This document shows positions 41,491 to 50,085 of a stretch of DNA of 64,000 bases, piece by piece (the stretch's first letter is position 1; the number at the start of each line of letters is the position of its first letter). Source of the DNA: Streptomyces cinerochromogenes (GTDB taxonomy: Bacteria; Actinomycetota; Actinomycetes; Streptomycetales; Streptomycetaceae). Made by a program: the position numbers and the translations under genes. A model generated the notes under the pieces. It ran no database searches. It saw nothing but the letters and a program-made list of their open reading frames with translations, and was not told where the DNA came from. The stretch is from positions 1 through 64,000 of the forward strand of contig NZ_BMRM01000011.1 in NCBI RefSeq assembly GCF_014648635.1, in the 5' to 3' direction.

Positions 41491-41982
41491 ATGAGCGCCG
41501 ACGCCGCACGCTACGACGACCAGGACGACGTCCCCCTGGGCGGTTACGCCGTCCTCGCCTCCGTGTTCGCGACCGGTGTCGGCGCCTTCGCGCTGGTGGC
41601 CCGGCGGCGGGGCGTACAGCTGCCGCAGCAGGTGCCGCCCTGGGACGTGGCGCTGCTCGGCACGGCGGCGTACAAGGCGTCCCGGCTGCTGACCAAGGAC
41701 AAGGTCACCAGCTTCCTCCGGGCGCCGTTCACCCGCCGCGCGGGCCACGGGAAGGGCAACGAGGTCATCGACGAACCCCGGGGCAGCGGGCTGCGGCGGG
41801 CCACCGGCGACCTGCTGGCCTGCCCGTTCTGCACGGCCGCCTGGGCCACCGGCGCCCTGGTGTGCTCCTACGCGGCGTCGCCCCGGCTCACCCGGCTGGT
41901 GTGCGGCGGCTTCGGCGCGCTGGCCGTGGCGGACTGGCTCCAGTACGCCTGGACCTGGACCCAGGGCACGGCCGAGGACTGA
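41491..41982 (+). CDS. DUF1360-family membrane protein
   Basis: A 163-residue protein with three or four TM segments. The family signature includes AAYKASRLLTKDKVTSFLRAPF and CPFCTAAWATGALV (about residues 108-125). DUF1360 proteins are small actinobacterial/Bacillus membrane proteins of unknown function, often linked to stress or sporulation. ATG with a GGGAGG-type site is acceptable. It is divergent from the FAD monooxygenase. Confidence 0.88.
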   Translation: MSADAARYDDQDDVPLGGYAVLASVFATGVGAFALVARRRGVQLPQQVPPWDVALLGTAAYKASRLLTKDKVTSFLRAPFTRRAGHGKGNEVIDEPRGSGLRRATGDLLACPFCTAAWATGALVCSYAASPRLTRLVCGGFGALAVADWLQYAWTWTQGTAED

Positions 41983-42226
41983 GCGCCGCCCTTCGTCGTC
42001 CGTCGCGGCGGTCGGCTCGACGTCGGCCACCGTCGTCCCCCAGCGGTGCCGCCCGTGCCGGGTTCCGCTGCCGACGCGCACCCGGCGACGGGCGGCCGGC
42101 ACCGCCGGGCCCGGTGCCCGCAACCCGTGACCCGTGACCGGGCGCCGCCGCGGGGTACTCGACGGGGGCCGCTACGCCCGGGTGACGGGCGTACCGTCAG
42201 CACTTCGTGCGGAAGGGACCGGTCTC

Positions 42227-42655
42227 ATGCGGCACGACGAGATGATCGGAAAGGTGCAGGCGCTGGCCCAGCTCCCCGACCGGGGGACGGCCGAGCGGGC
42301 CGCGCACGCGGTCGTGAGCACGCTGTCGGAGCGGCTGCCGTCCGGGCTGGCCCGGCATGTGGCCGCCCAGCTGCCGCCGGACATGGCGGCCGCCATGCGG
42401 GAGGCCGCCGACGCGTCCGCCGCCCCGGACTCCGGTACGGCCGGCGAGCGGTTCGGGCTGACCGCCTTCGCCGGACGCGTCGCCGTCCGGGCGGGCACCG
42501 ACGAGGACACGGCGCTGCGGGAGGCCGCGGCCGTGATGGAGGTACTGGACGCCGCCCTCGCTCCGGAACTGACCGAGCGCATGGCCCACGCGCTGCCCGC
42601 GGACATCCGCGAGCTGCTGCCGGTGGTCCGGGCGACGCAGGACATCGAGGGCTGA
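42227..42655 (+). CDS. DUF2267-family protein
   Basis: A 142-residue all-helical protein with DUF2267 features: LPDRGTAERAAHAVVSTLSERL, then LARHVAAQLPPDMAAAMREAA and a second half with LREAAAVMEVLDAALAPEL. The ATG at 42227 follows a 244-nt gap; a longer reading exists but has no ribosome site. Function unknown; relatives appear near stress proteins. Confidence 0.85.
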   Translation: MRHDEMIGKVQALAQLPDRGTAERAAHAVVSTLSERLPSGLARHVAAQLPPDMAAAMREAADASAAPDSGTAGERFGLTAFAGRVAVRAGTDEDTALREAAAVMEVLDAALAPELTERMAHALPADIRELLPVVRATQDIEG

Positions 42656-42784
42656 GAACCGCCGAAACGGGACGGAAGGCGGGAGGGACAGGCGGGAGAG
42701 AAGGCGGGGCGGCTTCACTTCGTGTGCACGTGCTCACCGGGGGCAGGCGTGACAGTGACGCCCCCCACCCGGAAAAGGTGCTCC

Positions 42785-43246
42785 ATGGCCTTCTTCGCCC
42801 TCTCCCGGCACCAGCCGCTGGTCCTGCTCTCCGCCACCGACCTGGCGTCGGAGTACCACCGGTTGCAGGAAGAGAACCGGCAACTGCAGCGCGCCGTGAC
42901 CTCCCACGCCCTGATCGACCAAGCCATCGGCGCCGTCGTCGTCCTGGGACGGATCGCCCCGGAGGAGGCCTGGCGGGCACTGCGGGACGTCTCCCAGCGC
43001 ACCAACGTCAAGCTGCGGACCGTCGCCGAGCACATTCTGGACTACGCGCAGGGCGGCACCCTTCCCGAGCCCGAGCGGGCCGAACTGGGGAAGGCGATCG
43101 CCTGCTACCGCCGGTGCGGCGAGACGGCCGCGGCGCTCTGCGACGGCGTACCCGCGCCGGGCGGCGCCGCCGGGGCAGACGGGCCGTCGACGGCCGCAAC
43201 AGCCACCGGTCCCCGACCCGGTCCAGCCCGTACAGCAGCGAACTGA
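42785..43246 (+). CDS. ANTAR-domain RNA-binding regulator
   Basis: A 153-residue protein. A short coiled-coil (EYHRLQEENRQLQRAV) leads into an ANTAR domain: SHALIDQAIGAVVVLGRIAPEEAWRALRDVSQRTNVKLRTVAEHIL. The C-terminus is Ala/Pro-rich. ANTAR proteins bind dual hexaloop RNA hairpins and prevent termination. No sensor domain is attached, so its control is unclear. ATG follows a weak ribosome site. Confidence 0.88.
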   Translation: MAFFALSRHQPLVLLSATDLASEYHRLQEENRQLQRAVTSHALIDQAIGAVVVLGRIAPEEAWRALRDVSQRTNVKLRTVAEHILDYAQGGTLPEPERAELGKAIACYRRCGETAAALCDGVPAPGGAAGADGPSTAATATGPRPGPARTAAN

Positions 43247-43471
43247 CCCCCGGCAGCGGCACGAGCGCGACGGTGAGCACTGGGATACCGCCGCTTCCCG
43301 CCTGGACCCGCCGCCCCGCGCCCCGCCGGAGCCCTCCTGCCCGTACCCCGCCGGAACCCGCCTGGTCGCACAGGGGTGCGCTGGGCGCGCCCCATCGCCG
43401 TCGCGTGCTTACGGTGCTGTGGAGGTGACCGGCCGCCGTGCGGACGGGCGCAGGCGGAGAGGAGGCGGGAC

Positions 43472-44659
43472 GTGGTGGGCGATGCGCGCCGGCGGGTGGC
43501 CGGGCGGGGTGGCCGGCGCCGGGCCGCGGGTGTGGTGCTGGGCAGCCGGCCGGCGTACTGGGTGCGCCTGTCGGCCGCGCCCCGCCCGGAGCGGGTGCCG
43601 CCGGCCGAGCGGACGGTGCCGTGGCTGCGGGTCGCCGCCGCCTACGCCTGGCGGCTGATCGTGGTCGGCGTCGGCGTCTACGGCGTCTTCAGCGTCCTCG
43701 GCAGCTTCCAGCTCATCGCCGTCGCGCTGTTCCTCGCCCTGGTCGTGACCTCGGTCCTGCGTCCCCTGACCGATCTGCTCGCCAGGTACCTGCCGCGCCC
43801 GCTGAGCGTGGCGGTCGCCCTGGTGGGCAGCCTGGTGCTGCTGCTGGGCCTGCTCGCGCTGGTCGGCAGCGCGGTGGCGGGCGAGTCGGACCGGCTCACC
43901 GGTGAGTTCCGCGGCGGTGTCCACCGTATCGAGGAGTGGCTGCGCCGACCGCCGTTCCGGCTCGGCCCCGATGCGCTCTCCGAGCTGCAACGCCAGGTGA
44001 CGAAGTACGTCGCCGCGCACCGGGCGTCGCTGCTCAGCAGTGCGGTCAGCCAGCTGGGCCGGGTGGTGGAGCTGGTGACCGGCGGCGCGCTGGCGCTGTT
44101 CGCCTCGGTCTTCTTCCTGCATTCCGGCGAGCGCCTGTGGGGCTGGGTGAGCGAGCGGCTGCTGCCGAGCGCGGCCCGCCCCGTGTGGGACCGGGCGGGG
44201 CGGGCGGCCTGGCGGACCTTCTCCGGATACACGCGCGGCATCATCATCGTGGCCGGCACCAACGCCGTACTGGTGGGTGTGGTGCTGCTGGTGCTGCGGG
44301 TGCCGCTCGCGCTGCCGCTGACGCTGCTGGAGTTCTTCGCCGCGTTCGTCCCGCTGGTGGGTTCCCCGGTCGCGCTCGGGGTGGCCACGGTGGTCGCTCT
44401 GGCCGGGCGGGGGCCGCTGACGGCGGCGGGCGTGCTGGTGCTGATCGTGGTGATCGGCCAGTTGGAGGGACACGTGCTGCATCCGCTGGTGATGAGCTGG
44501 GCGGTACGGCTGCATCCGCTGGTGGTGGCGGTGTCGGTGATCGCGGGCAGCATCGTCGCGGGTGTGATCGGTGCCGTCGTGGCGGTCCCGCTGGTCTCGG
44601 TCGTCTGGGCGGTGCTGGACGCGCTGCGCTCGGAGCCGCCGTCGGCGGCCGAGCCCTGA
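43472..44659 (+). CDS. AI-2E-family (TerC/PerM-like) transporter
   Basis: A 395-residue protein with about eight membrane segments. Signatures are ALFLALVVTSVLRPLTDLLARYLP, the central amphipathic HRIEEWLRRPP, FLHSGERLWGWVSERLLP, GIIIVAGTNAVLVGV, and the C-terminal GQLEGHVLHPLVMSWAV. This is the AI-2E/PerM transporter family. The GTG at 43472 follows GGAGGCGGG. A roughly 50-residue basic N-terminus precedes the first helix. Confidence 0.88.
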   Translation: MVGDARRRVAGRGGRRRAAGVVLGSRPAYWVRLSAAPRPERVPPAERTVPWLRVAAAYAWRLIVVGVGVYGVFSVLGSFQLIAVALFLALVVTSVLRPLTDLLARYLPRPLSVAVALVGSLVLLLGLLALVGSAVAGESDRLTGEFRGGVHRIEEWLRRPPFRLGPDALSELQRQVTKYVAAHRASLLSSAVSQLGRVVELVTGGALALFASVFFLHSGERLWGWVSERLLPSAARPVWDRAGRAAWRTFSGYTRGIIIVAGTNAVLVGVVLLVLRVPLALPLTLLEFFAAFVPLVGSPVALGVATVVALAGRGPLTAAGVLVLIVVIGQLEGHVLHPLVMSWAVRLHPLVVAVSVIAGSIVAGVIGAVVAVPLVSVVWAVLDALRSEPPSAAEP

Positions 44660-44676
44660 TCCCGCCGGCGTGCGGC

Positions 44677-45234
44677 TCAGCGCAGCGCGGCGGCGACGAG
44701 ACCGCGGATCTCCTCCTCCCGGACGCTGCCGCCGTGCACCAGGCGGTCGAAGACCAGCCCGTCGACGCAGGTCAGCAGGGTCACCGTACGGGCCTCCGGG
44801 TCCGCCACGCCCTGCGCGGCGAGGAAGGCGCGCACCACCCGCCTCCCCTGGTTGTCGCGCGGCACGAGGATCTCGCGCAGCTCGGGGTGGTGGGCGCTCT
44901 CGACGGCACAGGCGTAGCGGGCGAGGGACCGCCGGCGGCCTTCCCCGGTGAGCCGCGTCCGGATCAGCTCGGCGATGCCCGCCGTGAGGTCCTCGGCGCT
45001 CCGGGGCACCGGGGTGCGGGCGCCGGCCTCCTCCAGCTCCTCCTGGTCGAGCGCCACCAGCCGCCGGACCAGCGCGGTCAGCAGCGCCTGCCGGGTGCGG
45101 AAGTAGGCCGAGGTGGTGCCGGGCGGCAGCTGCGCGGCCCGGTCGACGGCGCGATGGGTCAGCCCCCGCATGCCGCTGTCGGCCAGCACGGCGATCGCCG
45201 TGTCGGCGAGGAGAGTACGTCGGTCTGCGGCCAC
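44677..45234 (-). CDS. TetR-family repressor
   Basis: A 185-residue regulator with an N-terminal HTH (RRTLLADTAIAVLADSGMRGLTHRAVDRAAQLPPGTTSAYFRTRQALL) and an all-helical ligand-binding domain. It is divergent from a FAD monooxygenase gene, with two palindromic sites between them. It probably represses both. GTG is immediately after GAGGAG, which is unusually tight. Confidence 0.92.
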   Translation of the reverse strand: MAADRRTLLADTAIAVLADSGMRGLTHRAVDRAAQLPPGTTSAYFRTRQALLTALVRRLVALDQEELEEAGARTPVPRSAEDLTAGIAELIRTRLTGEGRRRSLARYACAVESAHHPELREILVPRDNQGRRVVRAFLAAQGVADPEARTVTLLTCVDGLVFDRLVHGGSVREEEIRGLVAAALR

Positions 45235-45255
45235 CTCCTCTTTCTAACACCCGGC

Positions 45256-45303
45256 TTCTACGTCTGTAGAACGCCGCGCTAGGGTGCTTCTACAGGTGTA
45301 GAA
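45256..45303. promoter_or_regulatory. Twin TetR operators (TTCTAC-N4-GTAGAA)
   Basis: Two palindromes of the same sequence family, TTCTAC-GTCT-GTAGAA (45256-45271) and TTCTAC-AGGT-GTAGAA (45288-45303), are spaced 32 nt centre to centre. They sit between the divergent TetR and monooxygenase genes and very likely bind the repressor. Confidence 0.85.
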
Positions 45304-45340
45304 ACCGGGTGGAGACACACAGAGGGACGGAGGGGCCGGC

Positions 45341-46498
45341 ATGGGCGGTACGGCGGTGGTGGTCGGAGGCGGTATCGGCGGGCTGGCCGCGGCCCTGGGG
45401 CTGCGGCGGATCGGCTGGGAGGTCCGGGTCGTGGAGCGGGCCGCCGTCCTGGCCGACGCGGGCGCGGGCATCTCCCTCCACGCCAACGGGCTGCGCGCGC
45501 TGGACGCCGTGGGCGTGGGCGCCGCGGTCCGGGCGGCGGCACGGCCGCAGTACACCGGCGGCACCCGCACCCCGAACGGGCGGTGGCTCGCGCGCATGGA
45601 CGGCACGCTGCTGGAACGCGAGCTGGGCTCGCCCATCGTCGGCATCCCGCGCGCGGTCCTGCACCGCCTGCTGCGAACGGCGCTGCCCGCCGAGTGCCTG
45701 CTCGTCGGCGAGACCGTGCACACGCTCGACCTGTCGGCCCCGGACCGGGTGGGCGTGCCCGTCGGGGACGGCGTCCTGCACGCGGACCTGGTCGTCGCGG
45801 CGGACGGGGTGCACAGCCGGCTGCGCGGACTGCTCTTCCCGGACCATCCCGGCCCGGTGTACGGCGGCTCGACGGTGCTGCGGGCCGTCACGGACGGCCC
45901 GGTGGAGGTGCGCACCGACTTCGAGCTGACCTGGGGACCGGGGGTGGAGTTCGGGCACATCGGGTTCGCCGACGGCCGCGCCGAGTGGCACGCGGTGCTC
46001 AACGCGCCGCCCGGGGTCCGCCACACCGACCCGCTCGGCGTGCTGCGCGAGCGTTTCCGCGACTGGCACGAGCCGATCCCCGCGCTGCTCGCCGCCACCC
46101 GCCCCGAGGCGGTCCTGCACCACGACATCCACGAGCTGGTCACGCCCCTGCCGGCGTTCACGGCCGGCCGGGTCGCGCTCCTCGGTGACGCGGCCCACGC
46201 CATGACACCGCACCTCGGCCAGGGCGCCTGCCAGGCCCTGGAGGACGCCGCCACCCTGGCCGCCGCGCTCGCCGGGGAGCCGTCGGTCGGCGCGGCGCTG
46301 GCCCGCTACGACGCCGAGCGCCGCCCCCGGGCCCAGTCGGTCGCCCGCGCCGCCCGGCAGGCCGGCCGGATGGGCCAGCAGCTGTCCCACCCGCTGGCCG
46401 TCGCCCTGCGCGACACGGGGCTGCGCCTCGCCCCGTCCCGGGCGACGATGCGGGCCATCCTGCGGCACGCCGACTGGACCCCGCCGAGCCTGGTGTGA
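45341..46498 (+). CDS. FAD-dependent monooxygenase under TetR control
   Basis: A 385-residue PHBH-fold enzyme. GGTAVVVGGGIGGLAAALGLRRIG opens it, VVAADGVHSRLRGLLFP lies near residue 145, and VALLGDAAHAMTPHLGQGACQALEDAATLAAAL near residue 280. Similar enzymes hydroxylate aromatic compounds. GGAGGGG precedes ATG. The TetR gene and operators next door indicate inducible expression by a small molecule. Confidence 0.92.
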   Translation: MGGTAVVVGGGIGGLAAALGLRRIGWEVRVVERAAVLADAGAGISLHANGLRALDAVGVGAAVRAAARPQYTGGTRTPNGRWLARMDGTLLERELGSPIVGIPRAVLHRLLRTALPAECLLVGETVHTLDLSAPDRVGVPVGDGVLHADLVVAADGVHSRLRGLLFPDHPGPVYGGSTVLRAVTDGPVEVRTDFELTWGPGVEFGHIGFADGRAEWHAVLNAPPGVRHTDPLGVLRERFRDWHEPIPALLAATRPEAVLHHDIHELVTPLPAFTAGRVALLGDAAHAMTPHLGQGACQALEDAATLAAALAGEPSVGAALARYDAERRPRAQSVARAARQAGRMGQQLSHPLAVALRDTGLRLAPSRATMRAILRHADWTPPSLV

Positions 46499-46576
46499 CC
46501 GGCTGACTGGGACTTTCGTCCGGATCCGGCCTGCTCAGCCCGGACCAGGGCGGATCAGGCCGGATCAGGCCGCGGC

Positions 46577-48031
46577 GTGCGTCGCGCGTCCAGCGCCGGC
46601 ACGCTCAACGGCACCGGGGCGCTGCGCGTACGGGTCGGCCGGAACGCCGCGGACTCGGTGATCGCCCGGATCGTGCGCCTGGTGGAGGAGGCGTCCGGGA
46701 CCAAGGCGCCGACCCAGCTGTTCATCGAGAAGGTCGAGCAGCGGTACTCGCTCGGCATGGTCGCCGCGACGCTGGCCGTCTTCGCGGTGCCGCTCGCCTT
46801 CGGGGCCGCGCTGACCGGCTCGCTGCTGCGGGCCATGACCTTCATGATCGTCGCCTCGCCGTGCGCGGTCGTCCTCGCGACCATGCCGCCGTTGCTGTCG
46901 GCGATCGCCACCGCCGGCCGGCACGGGGTGCTGGTGAAGTCGGCCGTGGTGATGGAGCGCCTCGGCGAGGTGGACGCGGTGGCGCTGGACAAGACCGGCA
47001 CCCTCACCGAGGGCACCCCGCAGGTGACGGACGTCGTACCGCTGCCCTGGTCCGGCCTCGCCGAACGGGACCTTCTCACGCTCGCCGCGGCGGCCGAGCA
47101 CCCGAGCGAGCACCCGCTGGCCCGCGCGGTCGTGGACACCGCCCGCGCCCGCGGCCTCACCGTTCCCGTGGCCCGGGACTTCACCTCCGCACCGGGTGTC
47201 GGCGTCACCGCCACCGTCGGGGAACACACGGTGGCGGTGGGCTCCCCGGCCCGGCTGCCGCGCGGAACGGCGGACGCCCCCGTGACCGCCCCCGCGCCGC
47301 TCGGCGGCCGGGCCGGCTCCCCCGCCGCCGTCCGGACGGCCACCGAGGCCACCGCCCCCACCGCCGTCGCCGTCGTGGCGGAACTGGAAGCCGGTGGCCG
47401 TACCGCCGTGGTGGTCCAGGTGGACGGGGTCGCGGTCGGGGTGCTCGGGGTCGCCGACCGGCTGCGGGCGGATGCCGGCGCCACCGTGGCCGCCCTCACC
47501 GCGCTGACCGGGGCCGCCCCCACGCTGCTCACGGGCGACAACCCGCGTGCCGCCGCCCGGCTGGGCGACGAAGTCGGCATCCGGGACGTGCGGGCCGGGC
47601 TGCTGCCCCAGGACAAGGTGGCTGTCGTACGCGAGCGGCAGGAGGCGGGCCGCCGGATGCTGGTCGTCGGGGACGGCGTCAACGACGCGCCCGCACTGGC
47701 CGCCGCGCACACCGGTGTCGCGATGGGCCGCGCCGGTTCCGACCTGGCGCTGGAAACGGCCGACGCGGTGATCGTGCGCGACGAACTGACCGCGGTGCCC
47801 GCTGTCGTCGCCCTCTCCCGGCGCGCCCGCCGGCTCGTCGTGCAGAACCTCGTCATCGCGGCGCTGTTCATCTCCGGGCTGGTGGTCTGGGACCTCGCGG
47901 GCACGCTGCCACTGCCCCTCGGCGTCCTCGGCCACGAGGGCTCCACGGTCCTCGTCGGCCTGAACGGGCTACGGCTGCTGCGCGAGGCCGCCTGGACGCG
48001 GGCGACCCGGGCGGGCGCCGAGCACGCCTGA
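46577..48031 (+). pseudogene. 5'-truncated P1B-type (SPC-motif) metal-transport ATPase
   Basis: The 485-residue reading holds the end of the actuator domain, the TM helices with SPCAVVLATMPPLLSA, the phosphorylation motif DKTGTLTEG, the HP signature SEHPLARAV, and the hinge GDGVNDAPALAAAHTGVAM. The N-terminal ~200 residues (first TM helices and TGE loop) are missing: upstream at 46499-46576 there is only non-coding DNA. SPC in place of CPC points to the P1B-4 (Co/other divalent) class. Without its first helices it is unlikely to transport. It may be a deletion remnant. Confidence 0.8.
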
Positions 48032-48061
48032 ACCCGCGCGGCGAGCTGCCGACCGGGCGGC

Positions 48062-49240
48062 ATGACCGGCGCCGGAAGTGGCACCCGGCTCGCCGTGCAT
48101 GGGATACGACTGACCCGGGAGGCCGTACGGCGGGACCTGTCGGCCGCGGTGCGAGCGGCGCGGCGGGCCCTGGCGGGGCCGGGCCGGGAACGGGACCTGG
48201 CCGTCCAGGCGGTGAAGGCGGCGCTGGCCGCGTGGGTGGCCTGGGCGGTGGCCGGCTGGTGGCTGCGGGCGCCCGTGGCGTTCGTCGCGCCCTGGGTGGC
48301 GGTCGTCCTGGTGGAATCGACGGTGTACCGGTCGATCGCGCACGGCCTGCAGCAGCTCGCCGCGATCGCGGCCGGCACCGTCGCGGCCACCGTGGTCGGA
48401 CTGGTGCTGCACAGCACGGTGGCCGCGATGGCGGTGGTGCTCCCCCTCGTGCTGCTGCTGGGGCAGTGGAGGCGGCTGGGCAGTCAGGGCATCTACGCGG
48501 CCACCGGCGCCCTGTTCGTCCTGACCAACGGCTCCGTCACCGTCGCCACCTCCGCGGCCCGGCTCACCGAGGCCCTGTTCGGGGCGGTGGTCGGCATCGC
48601 CGTGAACGCGCTGGTCCGGCCGCCGCTGTACCTGCGCGACACCCGTGCCGTGCTGCGGGACGCGACCGAGGAGGCCCACGACATCCTGCGCGCCGTGGCC
48701 GACGGGCTGGCCGCGGGACGCTGGGACGCCGAGGAGGCCGACGCCTGGCACCGGCGCGCCCTGCGCCTGCAGGGGCTCGTGGAACAGGCGCGCTCGGCCG
48801 TCGAGTGGGGCCGGGAGAGCCTGCGCGCCAACCCGCGCCGCCGTACCGGTGCCGCGCCGCGGCCCGGCAAGGGGTACGACGACGCCCTCCTGGTGCTGGA
48901 CTACGCGGCCGTGCACACCGCGGAGGTGACCCGCACAGTGCTGGAGGCCGCCGACGAGGACCGCCCGGCGCCCCGGCCGCACCCCGGCCCCGCCCGCCGG
49001 TACGCCGAGTTCCTGCGCCGGACCGCCCGCGCGCTGCGGCTGTACAGCCACAGCCGGTTCGGCGACGAGTGCGAGGACGAGCTGCGCGAGGCCGTGGCGG
49101 ACCTGCGCGGCGCTCTCACGGAGCTGCGCGGGGACCTGGTCCGCTCCACGACGGACGATCCGGACGAGCTCGCCACCTACGGCGCCCTGCTCACCCAGGC
49201 GCACCGGCTGGCCGACCAGCTGGCCGTCACCGGCGGGTGA
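48062..49240 (+). CDS. FUSC/aromatic acid exporter-like membrane protein (second copy)
   Basis: A 392-residue protein with N-terminal membrane segments (about residues 40-175), including AVKAALAAWVAWAVAGWWL and WVAVVLVESTVYRSI. A long helical cytoplasmic part includes DTRAVLRDATEEAHDILRAVADGL. It is similar in design to the FUSC protein at 9058-10161 but not adjacent to a phosphatase. It starts 30 nt after the truncated ATPase. Confidence 0.85.
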   Translation: MTGAGSGTRLAVHGIRLTREAVRRDLSAAVRAARRALAGPGRERDLAVQAVKAALAAWVAWAVAGWWLRAPVAFVAPWVAVVLVESTVYRSIAHGLQQLAAIAAGTVAATVVGLVLHSTVAAMAVVLPLVLLLGQWRRLGSQGIYAATGALFVLTNGSVTVATSAARLTEALFGAVVGIAVNALVRPPLYLRDTRAVLRDATEEAHDILRAVADGLAAGRWDAEEADAWHRRALRLQGLVEQARSAVEWGRESLRANPRRRTGAAPRPGKGYDDALLVLDYAAVHTAEVTRTVLEAADEDRPAPRPHPGPARRYAEFLRRTARALRLYSHSRFGDECEDELREAVADLRGALTELRGDLVRSTTDDPDELATYGALLTQAHRLADQLAVTGG

Positions 49241-49265
49241 GCGCCTCCGCCCCCGTGCGCCGCAC

Positions 49266-49781
49266 TCATGCGCCGGGTGCGTCGTCCCCGGCTTCCCGCA
49301 CCCCGAACACGGCGGGGCCCACCGAGAGGACGCCGTCGGTCAGCGGCCGGCAGCGCACTCCCCCACCGCCGCGCAGGGCGCGCTGTGCGCCGGGGCCGAG
49401 GGTGGTGTCCATCCAGGCGCAGGGCCGGGCGGCGCTGCGGACCTCCAGGTCCACCGGTCCGGTTCCGCAGTCGAGGAAGACCGTCCGGCCGATGTAGGCG
49501 TCGATGTCGACACCGCGCAGCAGGACGTTGCGCCGCGTCCGCAGCAGGTCGGCCGGGTACGGTCCCGGCCGCGGCAGCCGCTCGGCCGCCATGAGGGTGA
49601 TCGAGGCGTTGCGGTGGGCGGGGTGGTTGAAGTACCGGTCGCCGACGATGCCGAGGCCCGCCCGCACCTCGGCCGTCGTCACCAGTTCGCCGGGCGGCAG
49701 CTCGGGCAGGCCGTCCCCCGGACGGCCGGCGAGCCGGTGCACCGGGGACACCAGCAGCTGGAGGATCTCGACGTGCGGCAC
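49266..49781 (-). CDS. MOSC-domain protein
   Basis: A 171-residue protein with a MOSC-like fold. Strands begin LQLLVSPVHRLAGRPGD and lead to GIVGDRYFN, ITLMAAERL and the conserved Cys segment ARPCAWMDTTLGPGAQ, the proposed metal-sulfur site. Related proteins carry sulfur to the molybdenum cofactor or to reduce N-hydroxylated compounds. Start and end are clear. Confidence 0.85.
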   Translation of the reverse strand: MPHVEILQLLVSPVHRLAGRPGDGLPELPPGELVTTAEVRAGLGIVGDRYFNHPAHRNASITLMAAERLPRPGPYPADLLRTRRNVLLRGVDIDAYIGRTVFLDCGTGPVDLEVRSAARPCAWMDTTLGPGAQRALRGGGGVRCRPLTDGVLSVGPAVFGVREAGDDAPGA

Positions 49782-50085
49782 GGGTGGAGCCTATCCGCCC
49801 CGACCGACGGTGGAGCCGGCGGGCGGAGAGGTCAACGGTCTCACCGTTGACGCGTGCTCAGCGGACGTTGGGGGTCAGGGGCCCGGGGCACGTCGCGCAG
49901 GGCGCCCCGGCCCGCGTCGGCCGGTGTCCGCACCCGGCGGTTGCGTCCGCTCTCCCGGCGCACCTCGGCCAACAGCCCGGCCGCGAGCAGCCGTTCACAC
50001 TGCGGCCAGGAAGGACGAGGTGGTCAGCCGCGCGTCGGCCATGGCGCCGACCGTACCGTCCCGCGCCGCCGCCCGGGGAGGCGGT
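49782..50085. other. Intergenic stretch with palindrome and possible gene remnant
   Basis: A perfect 9-bp palindrome GTCAACGGT-CTC-ACCGTTGAC lies at 49831-49851. On the minus strand, 49860-50042 reads like the C-terminal end of a winged-helix/Fic-type protein (ERLLAAGLLAEVRRESGRNRR), but a stop codon and frameshift break it. No intact gene was found. Confidence 0.4.
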
